Origin: Roseococcus suduntuyensis | Lineage (GTDB): Bacteria; Pseudomonadota; Alphaproteobacteria; Acetobacterales; Acetobacteraceae | NCBI RefSeq assembly: GCF_014196305.1 | Contig: NZ_JACIDJ010000001.1 | Location: forward strand, 709,683-773,682 | Direction: 5' to 3' | DNA length: 64,000 bases | Part shown: in pieces, positions 15,744 through 23,848 of the stretch | Layout: every line of letters starts with the position of its first letter | How positions within the stretch are numbered: position 1 is the stretch's first letter | Notes under the pieces: model-generated | The model's input: the letters and a program-made list of their open reading frames with translations, nothing else | Told to the model about the DNA's origin: nothing | The model's database searches: none | Position numbers and translations under genes: made by a program

Positions 15744-17998
15744 CGCCCGTGCAGCGCGGCCCAGAGCTTTTCCGGCGTGGCCGGCATCGTGATGTCCGCA
15801 CCCACGGCGTCGCGGATGGCGGCCATCACGGCCTGGGGTGCCGCGATGCAGCCCGCCTGGCCCGTGCCCTTCACGCCGAGCCCGTTCGCCTCGGTCGGCG
15901 CATCCTCGCGCAAACTGATGTCCAGCGTCGGCAAATCCGACGCGCGGGGCAGGCAGTAGTCCATCAGCCCCGCCGTCAGAAGCTGGCCGCTGTCCGCGTC
16001 ATAGCGGATGGCCTCCAGCAGCGCCTGGCCGATGCCCTGCGCCACGCCGCCCTGCACCTGGCCCAGCGCCAGCATGGGGTTCAGCAGGCGTCCGTAATCG
16101 TCCACGGCGGTGTAGGCGCACAGCGTGCATTCGCCCGTCTCGGGGTCCACCTCCACCTCGGCGGCATGGGCGCCGTTCGGGAAGGTGCAGAGGTCCAGCG
16201 CGTGGCGGGCCTCGCCCTCCAGCGGCGGTTCCTCGGCGGCGAGTTCGGCCAGCGTCACGCTCTGTCCATCGGCGAGCGCGAAGCGGCCGCCGGCATAGTG
16301 CAGGGATTCGGGCGCGGTCTGCAGCAGGCGGGCGGCACGGCCGCGGGCCTCGGCCAGGAGGTTGTGCGCGGCCTGGCGCATGGCCTCGCCGCCCATGTGC
16401 AGGCTGCGCGCGCCGCCATGGCCATTGCCAAAGGCCACCAGGTCCGTGTCGGCCTGGACGTAGCCAATGCGCTCCATCGGCAGGTCGAGCTGATGGGCCA
16501 CATATTGCGGGAAGCTGGTCTCATGCCCCTGCCCGTTGGACTGGGTGCCGATGGCGAGCGTCACATCGCCCTTCGCGTCTACACTCAGCTTCGCCCATTC
16601 GCCGAAGGCGCCGCGCGCGGTCTCCAGGAAGGCGGTGAGCCCGAAGCCGCGCCGCTTGCCCTGCGCCTCGCTGACCGCGCGGCGGGCGGGGAAGCCCGCG
16701 CGATCCGCCAGCGCGGCGCATTCCGCGAGCCTTGCGGCGAAGTTGCCGTCGCGCAGTTCCATCCCCAGCGCCGAGCGATAGGGGAATTCGCCAATCATGT
16801 TGCGCGCCCGCAGCGCCGCCGCGTCCTGCCCCGTGGCCCGGGCCGCGTGCTCGATCAGCGTCTCGACGATGTAGTTGGCCTCGGGCTTGCCCGCGCCACG
16901 ATAGGCCTCCATGGGTGCCGTGTTGGTGAAGGCCCCGCGCACCGTCATGTGGATGGCGGGGATGGCGTAGACGCCACCCATGGCGGTGGCCGCCGCATTG
17001 GTCGGGCAATGCGGGCCATTTGCCGAAAGATAGGCCCCCATCTCCGCCACGCCGTCGAAGTCCAGCGCGAGGAACCGCCCCTCCGAATCCAGCGCCAGCC
17101 GCCCGCGCCCGTGCAGCCCGCGCCCATGGGCCGAGGCCGCGTAATCCTCGCCGATGCGGGCCGTCCAGCGCACGGGCGCGCCCAGTTCGCGCGCCGCGTG
17201 CAGCAGGCAGACATGCTCCGGGAAGGCCACGTTCTTCACGCCGAAGCCGCCGCCCACATCGGGCACGACCAGGTGCAGCGCCTCGGGCGGCAGCTTCATG
17301 GCGGCGCAGAGCTGGCCGCGCATGGAATGCACATTCTGCCCGTTGACGATGAGGCTGAGGCGCGTCGCCTCCGGCACGGCCATGGCCGCGCGCGGTTCGA
17401 TGGGCGCACAGGTGACGCGGGGGTTGGGAATATCCGCCTCGACCACATGGGCGGCCCCCGCGAAGGCGGCCTCCACCGCCGCACGGTCGCCCTTGTGCCA
17501 AAGGAAGGCGAGGTTGCCCGGCGCCTGTTCGTGCAGGGTGGGCGCGCCCGGTGCCAGCGCCGCGTCGTGGTCCGTGACCGCGGGCAGCATGTCGTATTCC
17601 GCGAGGATGAGTTCCGCCGCGTCTTCGGCCTGATGCGCCGTCTCGGCCACCACACAGGCCACCGCCTCGCCCACATGGCGCACGCGGTCCAGCGCGAGCG
17701 GCGGGTGGTCCGGCTTCACCAAAGGCGTCTCGGCCGCCAGCACGGAGGAACAGGGCAGGCCGCCGATGCCCGCCTCCGCCAGCATGGCGCCCGTCAGCAC
17801 CAGGCGAACGCCGGGGGCGGCGTGGGCCGCCGCCACATTCAGCGCCACCAGCCGCGCATGGGCGTGCGGGCTGCGCAGGAAGACGGCATGCAGCGCGCCG
17901 GGCTGCGCCAGGTCGTCCACATAGCGCCCCTCGCCCTTGAGGAAGCGCGCATCCTCGACGCGACGGATGGATTGGCCGAACAGGCTGATGGCGTTCAT
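15740..17998 (-). CDS. Molybdenum hydroxylase large subunit (xanthine dehydrogenase/CoxL family), catalytic Glu replaced by Gln
   Basis: A 752-residue molybdopterin-binding subunit: an Ald_Xan_dh_C a/b-hammerhead domain (about 15-130) then the large Mo-binding domain. PDVGGGFGVKN (about 245) and EAYRGAGKPE (about 365) mark the pterin site. The C-terminal loop that normally carries the essential base reads VKGTGQAG, so residue 714 is Gln (codon CAG at 15857-15859) where xanthine oxidase, CoxL and relatives have Glu. The FAD and 2Fe-2S subunits are not adjacent. The gene leads the BMP importer operon (ATGA overlap with the ATPase), which suggests oxidation of the imported ligand or of a related compound. 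Activity is uncertain. Confidence 0.9.
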   Translation of the reverse strand: MNAISLFGQSIRRVEDARFLKGEGRYVDDLAQPGALHAVFLRSPHAHARLVALNVAAAHAAPGVRLVLTGAMLAEAGIGGLPCSSVLAAETPLVKPDHPPLALDRVRHVGEAVACVVAETAHQAEDAAELILAEYDMLPAVTDHDAALAPGAPTLHEQAPGNLAFLWHKGDRAAVEAAFAGAAHVVEADIPNPRVTCAPIEPRAAMAVPEATRLSLIVNGQNVHSMRGQLCAAMKLPPEALHLVVPDVGGGFGVKNVAFPEHVCLLHAARELGAPVRWTARIGEDYAASAHGRGLHGRGRLALDSEGRFLALDFDGVAEMGAYLSANGPHCPTNAAATAMGGVYAIPAIHMTVRGAFTNTAPMEAYRGAGKPEANYIVETLIEHAARATGQDAAALRARNMIGEFPYRSALGMELRDGNFAARLAECAALADRAGFPARRAVSEAQGKRRGFGLTAFLETARGAFGEWAKLSVDAKGDVTLAIGTQSNGQGHETSFPQYVAHQLDLPMERIGYVQADTDLVAFGNGHGGARSLHMGGEAMRQAAHNLLAEARGRAARLLQTAPESLHYAGGRFALADGQSVTLAELAAEEPPLEGEARHALDLCTFPNGAHAAEVEVDPETGECTLCAYTAVDDYGRLLNPMLALGQVQGGVAQGIGQALLEAIRYDADSGQLLTAGLMDYCLPRASDLPTLDISLREDAPTEANGLGVKGTGQAGCIAAPQAVMAAIRDAVGADITMPATPEKLWAALHGR

Positions 17999-18020
17999 GA
18001 GGCGAAACTAGCCTCGGATC

Positions 18021-18044
18021 GGCTTCGGTGGAATCACCGAAGCC
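18021..18044. terminator. Perfect hairpin between chemoreceptor and Mo-hydroxylase genes
   Basis: A perfect 10-base inverted repeat, GGCTTCGGTG and CACCGAAGCC, with loop GAAT. Its core matches the GGTGGAATCACCGAA core of the dispersed gene-end repeat. It lies past the stop of the chemoreceptor gene. A terminator function is likely but unproven. Confidence 0.55.
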
Positions 18045-18046
18045 GC

Positions 18047-18076
18047 GCAGCCGCCGCCAGGACGGGCGGCGGCTGC
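18047..18076. terminator. Second, adjacent GC-rich hairpin
   Basis: A perfect 12-base inverted repeat, GCAGCCGCCGCC and GGCGGCGGCTGC, with a 6-base loop, two bases from the previous hairpin. Tandem hairpins just after the chemoreceptor stop (at 18096) support a transcript end here. Confidence 0.55.
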
Positions 18077-18095
18077 CGCCCGCGCCCGTTTCGCC

Positions 18096-20183
18096 TCAGG
18101 CGGCCCGCATCTGGGTCAGCAGGGTGCTCAACTCGCCCCGCAGCCCCTCGCCCTGCTGGGCGATGTCGTCGGTGGTGGCGGCCAGGCTGGTCAGGGCGCC
18201 CTCGGCGGCCTGGGCGCCCTGGCCCACCTCGTCCATGCGGGCGGCCACGCGGTCGGTGCCGGTCGCGGCCTCGGCCACGTTGCGGGCGATCTCGCGCGTG
18301 GCGGCGCCCTGTTCCTCCACCGCGGCGGCGATGGCGTTGGCCACCTCGTTGATCTCGGCCACCACCGCGCCGATGCCCTGGATGGAGCGCACCGCCCCCT
18401 CCGCCGCACCCTGGATGGCGCTGATCTGGGCCGCAATGTCGCCGGTGGCGCGGCCGGTCTGGGCGGCGAGGCTCTTCACCTCGCTGGCCACCACGGCGAA
18501 GCCCTTGCCGGCCTCACCCGCCCGCGCCGCCTCGATCGTCGCGTTCAGCGCCAGCAGGTTGGTCTGGCCCGCGATGTCGCTGATGAGGCGCACCACCTCG
18601 CCGATCTTGGTGGCGGCCTCCGTCAGGGCCGCCATGGTGGCATCGGTGGCGCGGGTCTCCTCCATGGCGCGGCCGGCCACGCGGGCGGCTTCGGCCACCT
18701 GGCGGGTGATCTCGCTGACCGAGGCCGAAAGCTCCTCGGCCGCGGCGGCCACGGTCTGCACATTGCGGCTGGCCTGGTCCGCGTCCTGGTTCACCGCATC
18801 GGCGAGGCGCGCGGTATGGCCCGCCCCGGCGCGCAGTTCCGATGTGGCGCCGCGCATCACCTCCACGCGGTCCGCCATGGTGTCGAGTGCGGTGCCCAGC
18901 GCCGTCTCGATCTGCTGGGCCACCGAGGCGCGGGCCCGGCGGGCCTCCTCGGCGGTGGCGGCGCGCTGGGCGGTCGCGGCTTCCTCCAGGCCGCGGGCGC
19001 GCAAGGCTTCCTGCCGCAGCCCGTCCAGGCCCCGGGCGAGGGCGCCGAACTCATCCGTGCGCGCGGTGGCGGGCACCGGGGCGTCATATTCGCCGGCGGC
19101 CAGGCGGCCGGTGGCGGATTGCAGGCTGGCCAGCGGCGCCAGCACGCGGCGCAGCACCACCCACACCGCGACGGCGAGGAACAGCAGCGTCCCCCCCAGC
19201 ACGGCGGCGGCGGCGATGGACTGGGCCCGCGCCTCCGCGATCAGCGTCTCGGCGCGATCTTGCGTCACTTCGCTGGCGGCGTCGCGCACCAGCAGCAGGG
19301 TGCCGATCTGCGGCGTGGTGCGCTCGATGAAGGCGGGGGCCGCCATGCGCGCGGCCGAGGGTTCGGCCTGGGCCGTGCTCAGCGCCCGGAATTCGTTGAA
19401 ATAGCCGGCCTGCGCCGCCGCTACCGCCGCCGCGAGGCGCGGGTTCGAGCGGGTTGCGGGCTCGGCCTCCAGCAGGCGCCAGGCGGAATCCACCGCCCCG
19501 CGCGACTGCGCGACGGCCGCCTGGTTTTGCGGCGTCAGGCCCCGGTTCGCGGCGATGGCGCCGGCCACTGTGCTGCGTTCTTGTCCGGAGGCATCGCGCG
19601 CCAGCCAGCTCGCCTGCTTCAGCATGTTCAGCCGCGCGATCAGCGGGTCATGTTCGCCGGCCGCGGCGAGCAGCGACGACCAGATGCCCTGCTGCGCCGC
19701 CACGAAGCGCGAGATCTCCCGGTGCAGTCCGCCGCGCGCGAAATCGGCGTCGCGTGCCTCGGCGGCCATGGCCATCTGCGCGTCGGCGCGGCGGCGCAGG
19801 GCCTCCAGCGGGGCGGCCATACCCTCCAGCTCCTCCAGCATGCGGACGGTCTCGGGCAGGCGGGCCTCGCGCAGATGGACCAGCGCCTCGGTCAGCTTGG
19901 CCTGGAACACGCCGCGGTGCCGCGCGATGGCGCCGCGCGCCGCATCACCGGCGGGCGTGGCGGCGGCCAGCGCGGCGTTGCTCTGGGCGCGTTCCAGCAG
20001 CAGCTCGAACAACCCTTCGTTCAGGCGCGCGGCGGCCTTGTTCATCTCACTGGCCGCCCGGTGCTCCTCCCAGGCGGTCCAGGAGGAGCGCAGGGATGAG
20101 GTGGCCGGGATCAGCGCCAGGATGGCCAGCACGAGACTGACCCCCAGGATGGGTGTGCGGACGGAGCCAAACAACTTGCTCAT
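18096..20183 (-). CDS. Methyl-accepting chemotaxis protein
   Basis: A 695-residue chemoreceptor. Membrane segments lie near residues 11-30 and 322-345, with a large helical periplasmic sensor region between (about 35-320) that matches no specific sensor I can name. A HAMP domain follows near 346-400, then the cytoplasmic coiled coil with the conserved tip [18 protein letters not shown] near residue 541. It lacks a CheR-binding pentapeptide at its end (LLTQMRAA). It acts at the inner membrane and signals to CheA/CheW, none of which is in the window. The gene sits 57 bases after the AsmA-like gene on the same strand and ends at tandem hairpins. Confidence 0.95.
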   Translation of the reverse strand: MSKLFGSVRTPILGVSLVLAILALIPATSSLRSSWTAWEEHRAASEMNKAAARLNEGLFELLLERAQSNAALAAATPAGDAARGAIARHRGVFQAKLTEALVHLREARLPETVRMLEELEGMAAPLEALRRRADAQMAMAAEARDADFARGGLHREISRFVAAQQGIWSSLLAAAGEHDPLIARLNMLKQASWLARDASGQERSTVAGAIAANRGLTPQNQAAVAQSRGAVDSAWRLLEAEPATRSNPRLAAAVAAAQAGYFNEFRALSTAQAEPSAARMAAPAFIERTTPQIGTLLLVRDAASEVTQDRAETLIAEARAQSIAAAAVLGGTLLFLAVAVWVVLRRVLAPLASLQSATGRLAAGEYDAPVPATARTDEFGALARGLDGLRQEALRARGLEEAATAQRAATAEEARRARASVAQQIETALGTALDTMADRVEVMRGATSELRAGAGHTARLADAVNQDADQASRNVQTVAAAAEELSASVSEITRQVAEAARVAGRAMEETRATDATMAALTEAATKIGEVVRLISDIAGQTNLLALNATIEAARAGEAGKGFAVVASEVKSLAAQTGRATGDIAAQISAIQGAAEGAVRSIQGIGAVVAEINEVANAIAAAVEEQGAATREIARNVAEAATGTDRVAARMDEVGQGAQAAEGALTSLAATTDDIAQQGEGLRGELSTLLTQMRAA

Positions 20184-20240
20184 GGAGAAGACCTTGCAGC
20201 TATTTCGCCGCAGCCTGCCCCCGCGTCCCTGAATCCGCGC

Positions 20241-23200
20241 TTAACGTCGCGCTGGCGCCTCCGGCTCGCCGCCCAGGTCGAAGAGGCCGCGCAGGAAGCC
20301 CGGCGTCAGCGCGGCCAGCGGGTTCACCGTGATGGTGGGGTCCTCCGGCGGGCCCTGCGCGCGGAAGGTGGCGGCGAAGACCCCACCGCCACGCTCGGGG
20401 CTGAACAGCCGACCGACCAATGGCAGGTTGCCCAGCAGCGTGTTGAAGACATAGGCGGGCACGATGGTGCCCTCCATGTCCAGCACCGCGCGTTCGCGCA
20501 GCAGCCGCCCCTGCGCCGTGAGGCCCAGCGAGGCCGAGAAGGCCCGCGCCTCGTTCACCCGCAGCACGTCCGGCTCCAGCACGAAGGGCACCACGGCGCG
20601 CGTGAAGACGAGGCCATTGCCCCCCTGCATGGCCTCCAGCACGCCGAACAGCGTCATGGCCTGCAGCAGCTTGCCCAGCGCCGGCGCGTCGCGCACCACG
20701 AAATTGTCCAGCTCGGCCGTGCCGGAGAGCGGCGCGCCGGGCCGTGTCTCGGTGTATTGCCCGGTCAGCGCCAGCCGCCCGCCGCTGATCGAGGTGGTGA
20801 TGCCCAGCGCCCGCAGCACCGCCCCGCCATCCTCGGCCACTGCCCGCACCTGGCGGACATTGCCGCGGCCGGGTGTCAGCGCCGCCTCGAAGCCCCCGCC
20901 GCCGCGGGCGGTGCGGCCGCGCAGCGTGGCCTGACGCAGCACGCCGGCCGTATCCATCCGGCCCGTGGCCTGCACGGCGAAGATTTCGCGCTGGGGGCCG
21001 ACCAGCACCTGGTCGAAGCGCAAATCCAGGTTCAGCGGCGGCTGTTGGCCCTCGGTGGGGGCGGGACGCTCGCTGGAGGGCGTGCTGGGCCCCAGCACCG
21101 GCCGCAGGTCGAGCAGGGGGCCACGCAGCGTGATGCTCCAGGGGTCGTTCGGCCGCGCGCCGGCCCGGGCATCGCCCACCAGGCGCGAGGCGCCGAACAC
21201 CGTCTCCTGCAACTCCACGCGCTCGATACGGTTGGCGCGGGCCACGGCGCGGGCGCGCAGCGCGAGTTCCAGCGCCTCGATCCGGATGCCCTCGATGCTG
21301 GTGAGCTGGTCATTGTTGAGGCGCAGCGTCGCCTCGGCCTGGCCGGGGCTGCCCTCGGGCTTCTCCCAGCCCAGCGGCGGGAAGGCCAGCACCGCGTCGC
21401 GCAGATTTCCGGTCAGCGCGTAGCTGGCCTGGCCGTTGCGCCGGCGTTCGCCCCGCGCCTCGATGGCCACGGGCCCGCGCAGCAGCGCCCCGGCGTCGAG
21501 CCCCAGCGCGGCGAGCTGCGCCGCCGTGGGCCGCGCCGTCAGCGTCTCGCGCGAGACCACCTGCGTGGCCGGGCCGGGCCGGTAGTCCAGCTCCACCCCG
21601 AAGCGCAGCGCCACGCCTGCCAGCGTGCCGGTGCCGCTGCCGCGCAGCCCCTGCATGTCGGTGGTGAGTTCCGCCGTGGCCCCCTCCAGGTCGCGCCCCA
21701 GCAGCAGCGAGGCCACGCGTCCCTGGGTCAGCCGTGCCTCGGCGCGCAGCTGCATCTGCTCGGTGCGGAGGTCCGCCAGCAGGGGGAAGTCCAGTTGCAG
21801 CCGGCCGCTGAACTGCCCGGCGCGCACGTCGATCGGGAAGGGCCGGCGGTCGAACAGGGCGAGGCGCGGGTGGCGCAGCACCGTGACCAGCCCGGTCAGC
21901 GGGCCGGACAGGTTGAAGGACATCTCGGCCGTGTCCGGCTGGCCGGGGGGCGCGAAGGCGAAGCGCAGCGTGGACTCGCCCGCCTGGATGCCGCCGGCCT
22001 CGGCGGTAAGCGCCCCGCCGCGCGTCTCGACCACCACGCCATCCCGCGCGAAGCGGGCGCGCCCGGCTACGCCGGAGACGGGGGGCATGGGGCGCAGGTA
22101 GTGGACGGTGGCGCCTTCCACGTTTGCCTCGCCGTCCAGCGCCTCCAGCTGCACCTCGCCCAGGGAATCATTGGCCGAGACGCCGATGCGCCAGCGCCCC
22201 TCGATGAGGGTGCCGGTGGTGATGTTGGTCGTGATCCAGTCCCGCGCGCCCCGGACCACGCCCTCGGGCCAGAGCCGTGGCAGTTCCGCGAAGCGGGCGT
22301 CGTTCAGGCTGAGCGAGACCTCGCTGGCCCAGCGCCCCTCCGCGAAGCGCGCCGCGCCCGTGGCCGCCAACCGTGTGGCGCGGCCGCCTTCCGCCGGGGC
22401 GGCGAGGTCGAGGTGCAACGCCTCCAGCGTCACCGCGCCGGGGCCGAGCGAGGCGCTGACCGCCGCCTCCGCGACCTGGAGGGCGCCCATGCCCGGAGGC
22501 GTCACCTCGGCCTCCGCCAGCACCAGATCCGCGCGGCCGCCCACCACGGCCCAGCGCGTCAGGTCGGGCGCGGTGGTCACGTCCAGCAGCAAGGCCGCCT
22601 CGCGCAGCACGCCGCGGTTCAGCGCGAGCCGCGCGGCCTCCCTGGCCTCGGGCGCGAGGTCGGTGGGCCAGAGGCGCGGGATGGCAGTGATGTCCAGTTC
22701 GCCCAGGTTCAGCCGCGCCCTTCCGGCCCAGCCCGGCGGCCGGCGCTGGAGCTCCGCGCTGGCCTCGATCGGCTGGCCCGCGGTGCCGGGCAGGCGCAGC
22801 ATGGCGCGTTCGAGAATGAGGCTGTCCGGCGTGGCCAATGCCTCCGCCTCCAGCGCGTCGAAGGGGAGTTCGAGGCCAGGTGCGGGTCGCAGCAGCCCGC
22901 CCTCGGCGGCTTGCAGCGCCACGCCCAGCCCGTGCACCTGGCCCTCGCCATCCATGCTCAGGCTGGCCTGCACCGCGACCGGCGCGTCCAGCATGGTGAG
23001 CGGCGCGAGGAAGGGCAGAACCGCGGCCAACTCCGGCGGGCGCAGCACCGGCAGGTCGAGACGGAGATTGACCGAAGTGGGCTCGCCCTCCGCCTGGCCG
23101 GAGACATGGACGGGCAGGCGCTTGGCGATGCCATCGGCGCCGATCGTCTCCAGCATGGCCTCGCCATCGGCCTCCAGCCCGCCCTCGCCGCCGCGCAGCA

Positions 23201-23825
23201 GGGTCAGGTGGATCTCGCGCAGGTGGAAGGTGGCGCCCAGCGCGGCATCGCGCAGGCTGACGCGCCCGCCCAGGATGCGGACGCGGCGCAGCAGGGTGTG
23301 GGCGGCGCGTTCCTCCGGCGGGCGCATCAGGTCGGCCAGGAGCTGGGGCAGGGCGGAGGGCGTGGTGTCCGCGGGCGCCGGCTCCGCGCCTTGCTGGGGC
23401 GAGAGGTCGAGTCCCACCGTGCCATCCGCCTCCCGCCGCAGGCTGAGGACGGGGGCGAAGAGATCCACCGTGGCGGGGGCGAGGGTGCCGCGCAGCAGGG
23501 GGGCGAGGGCGAAGGTGACGGCGGCATCGGGCAGGGCGCCGGCCACCATCCCTTCGGCATCGGTCAGCCGGGCGCCGGAGACACGCACCTCCACGGGCGC
23601 CGAGCCGCCATGGAAGCCTTCCCAGGCGATGGCCGCGCGGCCGACGGAGAGGCGCAGTTCACCCCCCTCGGCATTGGCCGCACGCTCGATCTGCCGGGCG
23701 AGGAAGGCCGATTCCCAGGGTCCGGAGGAGAGCCGCCAGGCCAGCGCGCCCAGCACCAGCCCCGCCAGCAGCGGCAGGAAGAGCAGGAAGGAGAGGCTCC
23801 AACGAAGGGCTTGACCGGGCTTCAC
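20241..23825 (-). CDS. Large AsmA/YhdP-like envelope protein
   Basis: A 1194-residue protein anchored by one N-terminal membrane segment (about 8-30, after KPGQALRW) with a very long beta-rich periplasmic part. A DUF3971/YhdP-like central region precedes an AsmA-like C-terminal domain (about 950-1190), where phrases such as DNFVVRDAPALGKLLQAMTL occur. Relatives bridge the periplasm and move phospholipids toward the outer membrane. I place the start at the GTG at 23825, preceded by AGGGGA at a good distance. The frame extends to 23897, but that would overlap the divergent glnE start by about 50 bases. Only 23 bases separate the two divergent genes. Confidence 0.82.
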   Translation of the reverse strand: MKPGQALRWSLSFLLFLPLLAGLVLGALAWRLSSGPWESAFLARQIERAANAEGGELRLSVGRAAIAWEGFHGGSAPVEVRVSGARLTDAEGMVAGALPDAAVTFALAPLLRGTLAPATVDLFAPVLSLRREADGTVGLDLSPQQGAEPAPADTTPSALPQLLADLMRPPEERAAHTLLRRVRILGGRVSLRDAALGATFHLREIHLTLLRGGEGGLEADGEAMLETIGADGIAKRLPVHVSGQAEGEPTSVNLRLDLPVLRPPELAAVLPFLAPLTMLDAPVAVQASLSMDGEGQVHGLGVALQAAEGGLLRPAPGLELPFDALEAEALATPDSLILERAMLRLPGTAGQPIEASAELQRRPPGWAGRARLNLGELDITAIPRLWPTDLAPEAREAARLALNRGVLREAALLLDVTTAPDLTRWAVVGGRADLVLAEAEVTPPGMGALQVAEAAVSASLGPGAVTLEALHLDLAAPAEGGRATRLAATGAARFAEGRWASEVSLSLNDARFAELPRLWPEGVVRGARDWITTNITTGTLIEGRWRIGVSANDSLGEVQLEALDGEANVEGATVHYLRPMPPVSGVAGRARFARDGVVVETRGGALTAEAGGIQAGESTLRFAFAPPGQPDTAEMSFNLSGPLTGLVTVLRHPRLALFDRRPFPIDVRAGQFSGRLQLDFPLLADLRTEQMQLRAEARLTQGRVASLLLGRDLEGATAELTTDMQGLRGSGTGTLAGVALRFGVELDYRPGPATQVVSRETLTARPTAAQLAALGLDAGALLRGPVAIEARGERRRNGQASYALTGNLRDAVLAFPPLGWEKPEGSPGQAEATLRLNNDQLTSIEGIRIEALELALRARAVARANRIERVELQETVFGASRLVGDARAGARPNDPWSITLRGPLLDLRPVLGPSTPSSERPAPTEGQQPPLNLDLRFDQVLVGPQREIFAVQATGRMDTAGVLRQATLRGRTARGGGGFEAALTPGRGNVRQVRAVAEDGGAVLRALGITTSISGGRLALTGQYTETRPGAPLSGTAELDNFVVRDAPALGKLLQAMTLFGVLEAMQGGNGLVFTRAVVPFVLEPDVLRVNEARAFSASLGLTAQGRLLRERAVLDMEGTIVPAYVFNTLLGNLPLVGRLFSPERGGGVFAATFRAQGPPEDPTITVNPLAALTPGFLRGLFDLGGEPEAPARR

Positions 23826-23848
23826 CCTGCGCGTTCCCCTGCCCACCC

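Noticed and set aside
15749-18352. Plus-strand open frame of about 867 codons opposite the molybdenum hydroxylase gene
   Set aside because: Shadow of the real gene in a GC-rich genome; no motif is recognisable and it crosses the hairpin region.
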